A DNA stretch of 48,287 bases from Bacteroidales bacterium. GTDB taxonomy: Bacteria > Bacteroidota > Bacteroidia > Bacteroidales > Paludibacteraceae. The stretch lies in contig JAAYSS010000087.1 of NCBI GenBank assembly GCA_012518275.1, forward strand, positions 1-48,287, in the 5' to 3' direction. Each line of letters starts with the position of its first letter. The stretch's first letter is position 1. The notes beneath the pieces are model-generated. The model saw only the letters and a program-made list of their open reading frames with translations, was not told where the DNA came from and ran no database searches. Shown here piece by piece: positions 26,062 to 34,797 of the stretch. The position numbers and the translations under genes were made by a program.

Positions 26062-26823
26062 TTAGTGATTATTCTCAAAAATCTCATCCGGATATTCCAC
26101 GTTTACCATATAAAGTCCTTTGCCGGGAACAGAAGTGCCGGCTTTACATCTGTTTTTTGCTTCTATCACTTGTCTGAATTCGTCCACGCTCATTTTTCCC
26201 CTGCCTACTTCCAGCAAAGTGCCTACAATGGCACGTATCATGTTTCGAAGAAAACGATCGGATTCAATCGTGAAAATCCATTTTTCCGAATCAAACGTCC
26301 ATCGAGCATGCATGATTTTGCAGTTGTTTGTCTTCACATCTGTGTGTAGCTTGCTGAAACTGGTAAAGTCGGTGTAGTCAAAAAGCGTTTCGGCAGCGCG
26401 GTTCATTGCTTCAAAATCCAACGGGTGAAAAACGCGCATGGCATATTCGTTCAGAAAAACATTTTTATCCGTAATCAAATGATACTCATATCTTCTTGAC
26501 ACGGCATCAAAACGGGCGTGAGCATCTGGTTTTACTGCTTTGATTTTGCTGATTGCAATGTCATCAGGTAAAAAACTGTTCATCTTTCTGATTAAATCAC
26601 TCAGCGAAAACGGATAAATATCCATATCTACATGCGCAACCATGCACTTGGCATGCACGCCGGCATCTGTACGCCCGGCAGCCACAATTTCGATCTTGTT
26701 ACGAAGCACGGTTGAAAATGCTTTTTGCATCACTTCCTGTACGGAAAGCCCGTTTGGCTGCATTTGCCAGCCGACGTAATTAGCTCCGTCGTAGGAGAAG
26801 TAAATAAAGTACCTTTGTTTCAT
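26062..26823 (-). CDS. truA: tRNA pseudouridine(38-40) synthase TruA
   Basis: Isomerises uridines 38, 39 and 40 in the anticodon stem-loop of many tRNAs. The 253-residue protein has the catalytic Asp in [19 protein letters not shown], the dimer-interface segments [17 protein letters not shown] and DFTSFSK, and the ending [19 protein letters not shown]. Length and order match TruA. The promoter is uncertain; a TAATTTTG at 26828-26835 on the minus strand fits the -7 consensus but lies very close to the ATG. Confidence 0.96.
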   Translation of the reverse strand: MKQRYFIYFSYDGANYVGWQMQPNGLSVQEVMQKAFSTVLRNKIEIVAAGRTDAGVHAKCMVAHVDMDIYPFSLSDLIRKMNSFLPDDIAISKIKAVKPDAHARFDAVSRRYEYHLITDKNVFLNEYAMRVFHPLDFEAMNRAAETLFDYTDFTSFSKLHTDVKTNNCKIMHARWTFDSEKWIFTIESDRFLRNMIRAIVGTLLEVGRGKMSVDEFRQVIEAKNRCKAGTSVPGKGLYMVNVEYPDEIFENNH

Positions 26824-26853
26824 GCTACAAAATTAATACAAAATAAGTAAACT

Positions 26854-26884
26854 GTTGTACAAATAAATTTTTGATTTATCTTTG
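26854..26884 (+). promoter_or_regulatory. Promoter of the frameshifted barrel gene
   Basis: GTTG (26854-26857), a 19-bp spacer and TATCTTTG (26877-26884) form a near-complete promoter 24 bp upstream of ATG 26909. This supports a transcript that begins at the signal-peptide frame. Confidence 0.6.
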
Positions 26885-26908
26885 AGAACTTTTAAAAAAT
26901 TAAATAAA

Positions 26909-27416
26909 ATGAATATGAGAAAGCTAATTGTTTCTTTAGTCTTGTTATGTCTATGATTTTGGTGCTGGTGCCCAAAACAGCATTGTTAAAACAAACCCGA
27001 TTGGTTTGGCATTTGGTAATTTCATTACGTATGAAAGGGTTATCAGCCCGAGCTCTTTTTTTTTAGTGAAAGGTAACTACATGTACAAATTATTTGGGCT
27101 TGATGTAAGCTTGGCAGGTTTAGGAGCCGGATATCGGTATTACATTACCCATGCTAAAAAGGAAGTTCCTTCAGGTTTTTATGCCAATCCGCTGGTTTCT
27201 GCTGCTTTTGGACGTATAAAAGACAGTGATGGCAGTAGCTATAGCGCCACAACTGCAGGCGTTGGAGCTGAATTAGGCTATCAGTGGGTGTGGTCAAGTG
27301 GGTTTACGTTAGACCTTGGAATTGGACCGATGTATAACTTTGTGTTCAGTGATTCCGAAAGTGCAGGTAATGGGTTTACACCATCAGTTACACTTGCTAT
27401 TGGATACGCATTTTGA
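26909..27416 (+). pseudogene. Outer-membrane beta-barrel protein with frameshift in the signal peptide
   Basis: ATG 26909 opens MNMRKLIVSLVLLCL and meets TGA at 26954. The next frame (+1) continues without a stop from before 26943 through GAGAQNSIVKTNPIGLAFGNFITYERV to the end at 27416. Together they read as one protein of about 168 residues: a signal peptide ending near GAGAQ and a small barrel with alternating strands (FFLVKGNYMYKLFGLDV, SLAGLGAGYRYYIT, VGAELGYQWVWSSGFTLDLGIGPMYNFVF) ending in the terminal-aromatic signal IGYAF. One extra base, or two missing, around 26943-26954 breaks the frame. It could be a real mutation, a phase-variable state or an assembly error. A TTG at 27006 in the barrel frame would give a product with no signal peptide. 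Confidence 0.7.
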
Positions 27417-27437
27417 ATAAAAGTATTTGATAACTTA

Positions 27438-27470
27438 AAGGGGAAGATTCACCGTCTTCCCCTTCCTTTT
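27438..27470 (+). terminator. Terminator after the barrel gene
   Basis: AAGGGGAAGA (27438-27447) pairs with TCTTCCCCTT (27455-27464) around a 7-base loop, followed by CCTTTT. Confidence 0.75.
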
Positions 27471-27576
27471 GCGAGTTTTATAATGTGAAATTAAAATTTC
27501 ATACGTTCAAAACTTTCGTTTTATGCCTATAAAAACAAAACCAAGACGTGTAGAAGAGATGGTATTGTAATTATAG

Positions 27577-29091
27577 CTATTGATGTTCTTTCCGTAATAA
27601 GTCATTCACTGTTTTCACAGGGTTGAAAGTTTCTATCGGCACTTCCACGAAAACCGTGTTCCAGTCGCTCATCGCACCGTTCCACAGCCCGGGCAGTTCC
27701 AGCGCTTTCAGCTCGCGTCCGCTTTTTGATTTCAAGGAAATAAAACCGGTGTTTTTATCCACATGTTTCAGCAAGTCAAATTTTTCTCCTTTGTAATTCT
27801 TCACTCCGCAAACCAAATCTACCGGATTGAAATGGGACGAATTCATCATTTTAGCTTTATCTTCGGGATTGCTTTGGTCAATCTGCGAGCTTTCAAGGAT
27901 TTGCGGGGAAACCGTACCGTCTTGATTCACGGTCAGGAAAGGTCCACCGCCGGGTTCACCTTCGTTTTTCACCATGCCGCACACGCGTATCGGGCGATTT
28001 AGTTTACTCACTAAATATTGACGTAAATCATTGCCTTTTAGTGATTTGATGTTCGGATGATGATTGTTGAGTTTTGTTTCACAGAATTGAGTTATCACCG
28101 CCAACTTGGCATCGGATATTTGCTCGTTTTCCAACTCTTTCAGGTATGCGAAAGCTTGCTTTTGCAGGTTTACCAGGATTCCGGCGATAAGTTTCTTGTT
28201 CTTTACTGTAATGTCTTTCAGGTTGTCAGGCACCACATTGTCGATGTTTTTAATAAAGATAACGTCAAAATCCAAATCGTTTAAGTTTGAAATTAATGCA
28301 CCGTGTCCACCAGGTCGGAAAACCAGCTTACCGTTTTCGCGGAAAGGTTTGTTGTTTGTATCGACAGCAATTGTATCAGTTGAAGGTTTTTGTTCGGAAA
28401 AACTCACGTTGTACTTCACGGAATATTTCTTCTCATAAGCAGGCAGCGATTCGTTCAGGTGCTTTTCAAAAAGTTCTCTGTGCTCGCCTGAAACCGTGAA
28501 ATGAATATTCACTTTTCCGGAAGTAGAGGCATACAGCGCACCTTCCACCAGATGTTCCTGCAACGGTGTCCGTTTTTCTGATGTGTAAGAGTGAAATTTT
28601 AATAAACCTTTTGGCAGTGAGCCGTAATTGAGCCCGTTATCATTCAGCAGGTCAGAAATAATATCTTTGAATTTACCCGTTTCAATTAATTCGGGAATGG
28701 TTTTATCTTCGTTTTTTAGGCAGGCATCGTTCAAATCATCGTAAAAAGCAAACTTTTCAATTCCATCAAAAAATTTCTTTTCAAAACTACCTTCCGGTTT
28801 TTCATCTTCGCTATCGAGAAATGCAAATAGAGCCTTGAACATGCGGCTCGCTGCACCGGAAGCCGGGACAAACTTCAAGACGCTTGCATCGGTTTGCTGG
28901 AAGTCTTCCCATTCAGCAAGGTATTTTTGCTGTTCATCTTCTGAAAGGTGAATCAGTCCGTTGCCGATGGACGCCGCTCCTTTTATTTTCAGAAATGGGA
29001 AACCTGTTACAAAACTCTGCAGCTGTTCTTCAATTTGCTGCTTGCTGATCCCGCGTTGTTGCAGGGAAATTTCATCGGAAGGTAAAAGCAT
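27577..29091 (-). CDS. DUF4301 protein, possible nucleotidyltransferase-like fold
   Basis: A 504-residue protein of the DUF4301 family, found in Bacteroidetes. Conserved-looking segments are KFVPASGAASRMFKALF (about residue 75), KLVFRPGGHGALISNLNDLDFDVIFIKNIDNVVPD (about 245-280) and GEPGGGPFLTVNQDGT. The first resembles the G-rich nucleotide loop, and the second the PGGHG and xxDN segments, of UDP-sugar pyrophosphorylases. I infer a GT-A-like fold, but the substrate is unknown. It is the last of four minus-strand genes spaced 36, 38 and 59 bp apart (RsmF-like, MBL, DUF6340, DUF4301), a probable operon. Confidence 0.8.
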   Translation of the reverse strand: MLLPSDEISLQQRGISKQQIEEQLQSFVTGFPFLKIKGAASIGNGLIHLSEDEQQKYLAEWEDFQQTDASVLKFVPASGAASRMFKALFAFLDSEDEKPEGSFEKKFFDGIEKFAFYDDLNDACLKNEDKTIPELIETGKFKDIISDLLNDNGLNYGSLPKGLLKFHSYTSEKRTPLQEHLVEGALYASTSGKVNIHFTVSGEHRELFEKHLNESLPAYEKKYSVKYNVSFSEQKPSTDTIAVDTNNKPFRENGKLVFRPGGHGALISNLNDLDFDVIFIKNIDNVVPDNLKDITVKNKKLIAGILVNLQKQAFAYLKELENEQISDAKLAVITQFCETKLNNHHPNIKSLKGNDLRQYLVSKLNRPIRVCGMVKNEGEPGGGPFLTVNQDGTVSPQILESSQIDQSNPEDKAKMMNSSHFNPVDLVCGVKNYKGEKFDLLKHVDKNTGFISLKSKSGRELKALELPGLWNGAMSDWNTVFVEVPIETFNPVKTVNDLLRKEHQ

Positions 29092-29127
29092 AATACTAAA
29101 TTTTTGAGTGTTATTATCTTCGAAATA

Positions 29128-30153
29128 CTATTTTTCGCTTAACTGTTTTGAGATAAGCGCAATTTCTTCTTTTCTTTTTTTCAAGAAGTCATAGTAGTTC
29201 AAGATTTCATAAATATGTTCGCTATCGCTGATGTAAAAGAACATGACGTACGGATAATAATTGATAGCCTGCTCGCAGTATAAAAAAGCATTGTCAATGT
29301 CGCCAAGAATCTCGTAGGCTATGGCTATGTTGTTTGAAGCTTGAAATTTCGTGTTGAAGTTTTTAGATTGTTTTAAGGCATGTTTCCAGAGTGAAATAGC
29401 CGATTGCCAGTTGCGAGTTTTCACAGAATCCATAGCTTGTTGCATCAGTGGTTTTTTAGGTGTAAAAAAGTAGCGGTCTTGTTTCTCCCATCTCGGAATC
29501 ATTCGCTCGGCAACGTTTGAACCGGTAAGAATGCAGGCATCAACCAGTGCGTCGTGTTTTTTCGGAAGGTCAACAGATTTGGCTTCTTCCCAAGAAAACT
29601 CATCGGTAAATTGCTTGTGTGTTGTTGCGGTATTATTTGGGTAATGTATTGACCAAATGGTGTTTACTTTGATGTCCAAAGCGTTCATTATGGTGTAGTC
29701 TTCGTAGTATTTACTGGTTTCGTCATTGGCTTGAATATGGTCAAGCGATATTAAGGCATCCACATCATATAGATCGCAGAGAGCTTTGACTTTTTTCTTG
29801 TCTAAAGGAGATATCTTATTGTAGTTATCCGTTGTATTTTGACTGTTTGGAGCCATTTTAACAGTGTTGAAAAACTCTTTTGCTTCCAGGCTTTCGCGAA
29901 GACTCGCATTGCAAAAAAGCGCAGTACTATCAAATGTTAGTGTTCCTGAGTTTTTGTCGTTTGCAGATTTTTGTTTTTTGTTGTTGGGCTGAACTACAGA
30001 ATTGTTAACTACAAGCACATTTTTTACTCCGGGCTCAAATGTAACTTCTGCAGGTCTGAGTAAATCCAAGGTTGTAAACATTCTCGGAGTGGCACATGAG
30101 CTCAAGATAATTGCCGCAAACAGAATTAAGTGTTTGGAAGTCAGAGTTTTCAT
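29128..30153 (-). CDS. DUF6340 lipoprotein with C-terminal TPR-like repeats
   Basis: A 341-residue lipoprotein: signal MKTLTSKHLILFAAIILSSC with lipobox LSSC, Cys at residue 20. An N-terminal strand-rich part (VKNVLVVNNSVVQPN, DALISLDHI, WSIHYPNNTATTHKQF) is followed by a helical part with TPR character (WQSAISLWKHALKQS, ASNNIAIAYEILGDIDNAFLYCEQAINYYP). It matches the Bacteroidales DUF6340 type; the role is unknown. The alternating-strand region is reminiscent of lipoproteins that bind other envelope proteins, but that is speculation. It lies 38 bp after the MBL gene. Confidence 0.8.
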   Translation of the reverse strand: MKTLTSKHLILFAAIILSSCATPRMFTTLDLLRPAEVTFEPGVKNVLVVNNSVVQPNNKKQKSANDKNSGTLTFDSTALFCNASLRESLEAKEFFNTVKMAPNSQNTTDNYNKISPLDKKKVKALCDLYDVDALISLDHIQANDETSKYYEDYTIMNALDIKVNTIWSIHYPNNTATTHKQFTDEFSWEEAKSVDLPKKHDALVDACILTGSNVAERMIPRWEKQDRYFFTPKKPLMQQAMDSVKTRNWQSAISLWKHALKQSKNFNTKFQASNNIAIAYEILGDIDNAFLYCEQAINYYPYVMFFYISDSEHIYEILNYYDFLKKRKEEIALISKQLSEK

Positions 30154-30191
30154 TACAAGTAAGATTTAGAGTTTTTAAGATTGAGACAAAG

Positions 30192-30962
30192 TTAAAAATA
30201 TATTGACAAATTGTCAAATGCGTAGTGAATATTTTCAGGTAATTCTTTGTTTATTTTACTATGAAGTCCAATCTCATGCCCGGCATGTGTAAAATAAGTA
30301 GTATCAGCGTTTACTTTGGTTGCAATTTTCAACGCTTCATCTAGTGACAGATGCGAAAAATGATATTCTTTTCGAAGTGCACTCAGCACAAGAATTTTTA
30401 ACCCTTTCATTTTTTCTATCTCCGAATCGGAAATGGTTTTTGCGTCTGTGATGTAGGCTATATCCCCGATACGGTAGCCCAAGATTGGTAATTTTGCGTG
30501 CATAACCCGAATCGGCGTGATTTTTATCCCTTCAATCTCAAATTCGCTTTCATCAATTTCTATCAGTTTCAAGTTTGGTACGCCGGGAAGCTTGTTTTTT
30601 ACAAAACAGTAGGGCATATTTCTTTGAATGGCGTGCAGCACATTACTTTCGCCGTAAACCTTCACACCACCGAGCGGTCTTACGTCGTCCAGTCCGCCTA
30701 CGTGGTCGTAATGCTCGTGTGTGAGTAGGATAGCGTCGAGATGATAAATTTTGTTTTTGATTAATTGTTGGCGTAAATCCGGTCCTGCATCAATTAAAAT
30801 TCGCTTGTTGTTGATGGTAAGTAAAGCCGAACAGCGCAGTCTTTTATCTCTCGGATCGGTGGAGAGGCATGTCTCGCAACTGCATCCAAGTTGCGGCACG
30901 CCTGTGGATGTTCCTGTGCCTAAAAAGGTGATGCATGAAGTGTTGTTTTCAGTATTGTTCAT
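30192..30962 (-). CDS. MBL-fold hydrolase, PhnP-like
   Basis: A 256-residue metallo-beta-lactamase-fold enzyme. It has FLGTGTSTGVPQLGCSCETC, a four-Cys-like N-terminal segment seen in PhnP-type phosphodiesterases. The metal motif is LTHEHYDHVGGLDD, with later ligands in VMHAKL, YITDAKT, and TYFTHAGHEIG. PhnP cleaves cyclic ribose phosphates; the substrate here is not certain. The longer frame starts at TTG 30977; ATG 30962 gives MNNTENNTSC. It starts 59 bp after the RsmF-like gene. Confidence 0.85.
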   Translation of the reverse strand: MNNTENNTSCITFLGTGTSTGVPQLGCSCETCLSTDPRDKRLRCSALLTINNKRILIDAGPDLRQQLIKNKIYHLDAILLTHEHYDHVGGLDDVRPLGGVKVYGESNVLHAIQRNMPYCFVKNKLPGVPNLKLIEIDESEFEIEGIKITPIRVMHAKLPILGYRIGDIAYITDAKTISDSEIEKMKGLKILVLSALRKEYHFSHLSLDEALKIATKVNADTTYFTHAGHEIGLHSKINKELPENIHYAFDNLSIYF

Positions 30963-31021
30963 GTTTAGTGTTCTCAATTAAAGAAATATTTTGAAAATAA
31001 AAATTTCATTTGACTTTATGA

Positions 31022-32350
31022 TTAAAATCTCATTCTGATTTTCCATTCGTTGGGGTATAAATTATTGCTTCTTTTTCCCAAATTTTTGACCCACCCAATT
31101 GGCGTATTTTTGTATGTTAATAATAAAAACCCTTTTTCAGAATTAGGCAGAAAAATACTTTCTTTTCGTAGGTATTTTATGGCCGTGTTCCTGTCAATTT
31201 CAACAGAGTTTACTTTTTTTCTGTTCAAGTTTTTGGATAATGCCAGACTAATGTGAGGAATGAAATCTTTTCCTTTCTGTTTGGCAAGGGTAATTCCAAA
31301 GTGCATAGGGAGGAGTATTTTGTTCAAAATCTCTATTTTGTTCGAATGAGTTTTTCTAACAGCTGAAATAGTATTGTTTTCTTGCAAAATTACCCAGTTC
31401 TCAGGCTCTAATAATTGATTTCTTAGCTCAATTATTTCCGAATTTATCGTATTCTTTTGCTTGTTTGACTTTTGTTTTCTGAAAGAATGAGTTGTTGCTG
31501 TTTTTTTCAATACAGCTAAGAAAAATCCTTCCCCTTGAGTTTTGTGCGGATAGAACCTGTATCCTTTGTCGGATGCGGTAATTTGTGGAAATTCATCTGT
31601 GTTTAGTGGTAAAAATTCTGCTCCTAAATTATTTTCAAACCACTTGACATTTTCTTCGTTTTCATCATGATTGTACGTACACGTACTGTAAACCAAGAGT
31701 CCATCGGTTTTCAATGAATCCCAAACGTCGGTTAAGATGTCTTTTTGTCGTGTCGCACACATCATCACGTTCTGTACATTCCATTCGTTCACGGCATCTT
31801 TGTCTTTTCGAAACATTCCTTCGCCTGAGCAGGGAGCATCTACGACAATCACGTCGAAAAAGCCTGGTAGATTTTTGAAATCGCTCGGAGCATTATTGCT
31901 AACAAAAACATTGTCATTGCCCCATTTTATCATGTTTTCAGTCAAAATATGAGCTCTACTTCGGATAATCTCGTTGGCAACAAGAAAACCATTTTCAGCT
32001 AAAAATTGAGAAATAAGCGTTGATTTTCCGCCGGGTGCGGCGCTTAAATCGAGTATCGTACTATCTTTGGAAACGAGCTGTTCTAATGCTTGTTGAAGAA
32101 ACATAGAAGAGGCTTCTTGTACGTAGTACGCTCCCGCGTGAAAAAGTGGATCAGCGGTAAATAATGGTCTTTTGTTTAGATAATAACCAAATTTGCACCA
32201 AGCTACTTGCTCGGATGAAGGTTTGAGCGGGATTTTGTTATTGACACGGATACTGACAGGTGGCTCAGCATCCAATGCTTGGGTAAAGGATCGGAATTCA
32301 GATTGAATGATGTCTTTTGTACGTACAATAAATTCTTTAGGTAGCTCCAT
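31022..32350 (-). CDS. rsmF: RsmF-like rRNA m5C methyltransferase
   Basis: A 442-residue S-adenosylmethionine enzyme of the NOL1/NOP2/Sun family that makes 5-methylcytosine in rRNA, probably 16S as in RsmF (YebU). The core has LDLSAAPGGKSTLISQFL (SAM loop), VVDAPCSGEGMFRKD (motif IV, with PCSG) and YSTCTYNHDENEENV (motif VI, with the catalytic Cys in TCT). The C-terminal 150 residues form the extra RNA-binding part of RsmF-type enzymes (KQKGKDFIPHISLALSKNL... GFLLLTYKNTPIGWVKNLGKRSNNLYP). The exact target base is by analogy. It starts the probable four-gene operon and has its own promoter. Confidence 0.88.
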   Translation of the reverse strand: MELPKEFIVRTKDIIQSEFRSFTQALDAEPPVSIRVNNKIPLKPSSEQVAWCKFGYYLNKRPLFTADPLFHAGAYYVQEASSMFLQQALEQLVSKDSTILDLSAAPGGKSTLISQFLAENGFLVANEIIRSRAHILTENMIKWGNDNVFVSNNAPSDFKNLPGFFDVIVVDAPCSGEGMFRKDKDAVNEWNVQNVMMCATRQKDILTDVWDSLKTDGLLVYSTCTYNHDENEENVKWFENNLGAEFLPLNTDEFPQITASDKGYRFYPHKTQGEGFFLAVLKKTATTHSFRKQKSNKQKNTINSEIIELRNQLLEPENWVILQENNTISAVRKTHSNKIEILNKILLPMHFGITLAKQKGKDFIPHISLALSKNLNRKKVNSVEIDRNTAIKYLRKESIFLPNSEKGFLLLTYKNTPIGWVKNLGKRSNNLYPNEWKIRMRF

Positions 32351-32369
32351 ACTAAGCTAAATAATCATA

Positions 32370-32377
32370 CAAAGATA
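32370..32377 (-). promoter_or_regulatory. -7 box of the rsmF operon
   Basis: Minus-strand TATCTTTG, an exact match, 19 bp before the ATG. No clear -33 box. Confidence 0.55.
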
Positions 32378-32468
32378 ACGAATAATGTATGAATTATCTC
32401 TAAAAAAATAGATTTATCCTGAAAATTTTATTATAATTTTTTGAGACTTTTCTTTTTCTATATATTTA

Positions 32469-34646
32469 TCACACTCTACTCACATTTTTCACTCCTTTGA
32501 CTGTTTTTATGTTTTTGATTACAGCATCCAGCTTTTTATTATCGTCTACCATGACGGTGAGTGTACCTTCAAAAAGTCCTGCGTTTGAGTCGATGGAAAT
32601 AGAGCGAAGTGACACGTCTTCTTCTTTGGAAATGATAGACGTGATGTTAGTCACGATTCCGATATCATCGTGCCCAATAATGCGTAATGTAATGGGATAA
32701 AGAGATCCTACATTTTTTCCGGACCAGCGTGCTTTGACGATTCGATATCCGAATTTTGAAATCATTTGTGGTGCATTTGGGCAGTTGGTACGATGTATTT
32801 TGATGCCTCCCGTTACAGATACAAAACCGAAAATACTGTCACCATAAATTGGATTACAGCATTTAGCCAGCTTATAATCGACGTTTTTTAAGTTGTCATC
32901 GATGACCAAAACATCTTCTCCCACACTGGCATCAGGAATTGGAGGTATTTCTTTGGTAAAGCTTTCAGCTGTTCGTGTTTCAACCGTTGGATTGTGCTCT
33001 CGGTTTTCAAGTTCTAAATAGGATGTTTTAAGTTCGTGAATGTCAATTCTCTCCTGACCGATTGCCTGGTAAAGGTCGCTGACTGTTTTGAAACCTTTCT
33101 TTTTAGCCAATTTGGAGAAAATACCGTCATCTAGTTCAATTTTCCAGTTTTTAAATCTTCTAAGCAGTATTTCTCTTCCTATTTCGGCATCTTTGAATTC
33201 GATTTCTTTCAGAGCTTGTCGGATTTTGTTTTTTGCTTTGGATGTAACAACGATATTAAGCCAATCCGATTTCGGTTTCTGTGTTGGTGCTGTAAGTACC
33301 TCTACCTGGTCGCCATTATTGAGTTTATACCTGATTTGTACATGCTTGCCGTTTACTATCGCACCTGTGCACTGTGCCCCCAGATTGGTGTGAATTGAGA
33401 ATGCAAAGTCCAATGCGGTGGCGCCTTTCGGGAGTTTGTGTAAATCACCTTTTGGGGTGAAAACGAAGACTTCTTTTTCATACAGATTTAGCTTGAATTC
33501 ATCCATAAAATCTACGGCGTTCAGTTCCGGATTTTCAAGGATTTCACGGATGTTTTTTAGCCATTCGTCCATACCGCTTTCAGTTTTTATCCCTTTGTAT
33601 TTCCAGTGGGCGGCTAATCCTTTTTCGGCAACTTCATCCATCCTTTGGGTACGAATTTGTACTTCCACCCATTTGTTTTGTGGACCAAGCACTGTTGTGT
33701 GTAAACTTTCGTAGCCGTTCGATTTCGGGATGGAAAGCCAGTCCCGTAGTCGTTTCGGATTGGGTTGATACATATCTGCTACCACTGAATAAGCTTGCCA
33801 ACAGACAGCTTTTTCTTTTTCTATCGGCGTATCAAAAATAATTCGTATGGCGAAAAGGTCATAGATATTTTCAAATGTGGTGTTTTGTTTCTTTATCTTT
33901 GAATAAATGGAGTGTATCGATTTTGTACGTCCTTTTATTTCAAAGGGATAGCCCAATTCTTTCATTTTTTCTTTAAGCGGCTCAATGAATGCCGTGATGT
34001 ATTGATCACGTGAGCGCTTGGTCTCGTTTAGTTTTTTTGCAATGCCCTTGTATATTTCCCGATTGGTGTATTTTAACGAGAGATCTTCTAGTTCACTTTT
34101 GATGGCATATAGTCCCATTCGGTGGGCAATGGGAGCATACAGAAATGAGCTTTCGCGCGCAATCTGTTGCTGTTCAGACTTAGGATAATTTGCTAAATTT
34201 CGCATTGTTTGTAGCCGAACAGCAATAATTATCAAAATTACACGAACGTCTTCGGCTAATGTAAGCAGTAGTTTTCGGAAGTTTTCGGTTTCCAACGATG
34301 CATTTTTTTTATACAACTTCTTTACTCGTTGCAATCCGATAATTATAGTACTTACCGAAATATTGAACTTTTTTTCTAAAAAATCAGGTTCAACAATTCT
34401 TTCTTCTATGAGTTCTGTTGTGATATAGCTGACTATAGCAGTTTTTCCAAGTCCTATTTCATGTAGTAATATTTTGCAGACTTCTAATTTTTTTACCAGA
34501 AATTTTTCACTATTCTCAGGACTGTAATTCTTTTTTATCAGGTAATTTTTGAGTAATTCACGCAATTCTTTTCGTTCGGAAAAGCTGAATATCTCTTCAT
34601 TTTTCTGCACTAATTCTTTATAAAGTTGTCTGATTTTTGTACGCAT
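32469..34646 (-). CDS. relA: RelA/SpoT-family (p)ppGpp synthetase with degenerate hydrolase domain
   Basis: A 725-residue long RSH protein. The N-terminal HD region has lost its catalytic motifs: where HDxxED is expected there is LHEIGLGKTAIVSYI, and the usual LADRLHNMRT reads IAVRLQTMRNL. The synthetase domain is intact: YDLFAIRIIF, RLRDWLSIPKSNGYESLHTTV, and EVQIRTQRMDEVAEKGLAAHW. TGS follows (EVFVFTPKGDLHKLPKGATALDFAFSIH), then the zinc-finger/conserved-Cys region (AKCCNPIYGDSIFGF, HRTNCPNA) and a C-terminal ACT domain. It is therefore probably a synthetase without hydrolase activity, the RelA role. The longer frame starts at TTG 34652; ATG 34646 fits the promoter at 34664-34671. Confidence 0.9.
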   Translation of the reverse strand: MRTKIRQLYKELVQKNEEIFSFSERKELRELLKNYLIKKNYSPENSEKFLVKKLEVCKILLHEIGLGKTAIVSYITTELIEERIVEPDFLEKKFNISVSTIIIGLQRVKKLYKKNASLETENFRKLLLTLAEDVRVILIIIAVRLQTMRNLANYPKSEQQQIARESSFLYAPIAHRMGLYAIKSELEDLSLKYTNREIYKGIAKKLNETKRSRDQYITAFIEPLKEKMKELGYPFEIKGRTKSIHSIYSKIKKQNTTFENIYDLFAIRIIFDTPIEKEKAVCWQAYSVVADMYQPNPKRLRDWLSIPKSNGYESLHTTVLGPQNKWVEVQIRTQRMDEVAEKGLAAHWKYKGIKTESGMDEWLKNIREILENPELNAVDFMDEFKLNLYEKEVFVFTPKGDLHKLPKGATALDFAFSIHTNLGAQCTGAIVNGKHVQIRYKLNNGDQVEVLTAPTQKPKSDWLNIVVTSKAKNKIRQALKEIEFKDAEIGREILLRRFKNWKIELDDGIFSKLAKKKGFKTVSDLYQAIGQERIDIHELKTSYLELENREHNPTVETRTAESFTKEIPPIPDASVGEDVLVIDDNLKNVDYKLAKCCNPIYGDSIFGFVSVTGGIKIHRTNCPNAPQMISKFGYRIVKARWSGKNVGSLYPITLRIIGHDDIGIVTNITSIISKEEDVSLRSISIDSNAGLFEGTLTVMVDDNKKLDAVIKNIKTVKGVKNVSRV

Positions 34647-34663
34647 CTGCAATTATCTTTTTG

Positions 34664-34671
34664 CAAAGATA
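34664..34671 (-). promoter_or_regulatory. -7 box of relA
   Basis: Minus-strand TATCTTTG, an exact match, 17 bp before ATG 34646, divergent from the DUF3822 promoter. Confidence 0.55.
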
Positions 34672-34722
34672 CATAAATGCTTTAACTCAGTATTGCTAAA
34701 AAATGCGTTTTTTTATGTCTAT

Positions 34723-34756
34723 TTTGAAATTATTTCCTTAATTCACACTATCTTTG
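34723..34756 (+). promoter_or_regulatory. Promoter of DUF3822-rsmD
   Basis: TTTG (34723-34726), a 22-bp spacer and TATCTTTG (34749-34756). The spacer is slightly long. It gives a leader of about 35 nt with AAGGAAATG at the start, one of the few SD-like sequences in the window. Confidence 0.55.
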
Positions 34757-34797
34757 TTCAATTAATAGCCGATTCTTGAAATAAAAAAAATAAGGAA

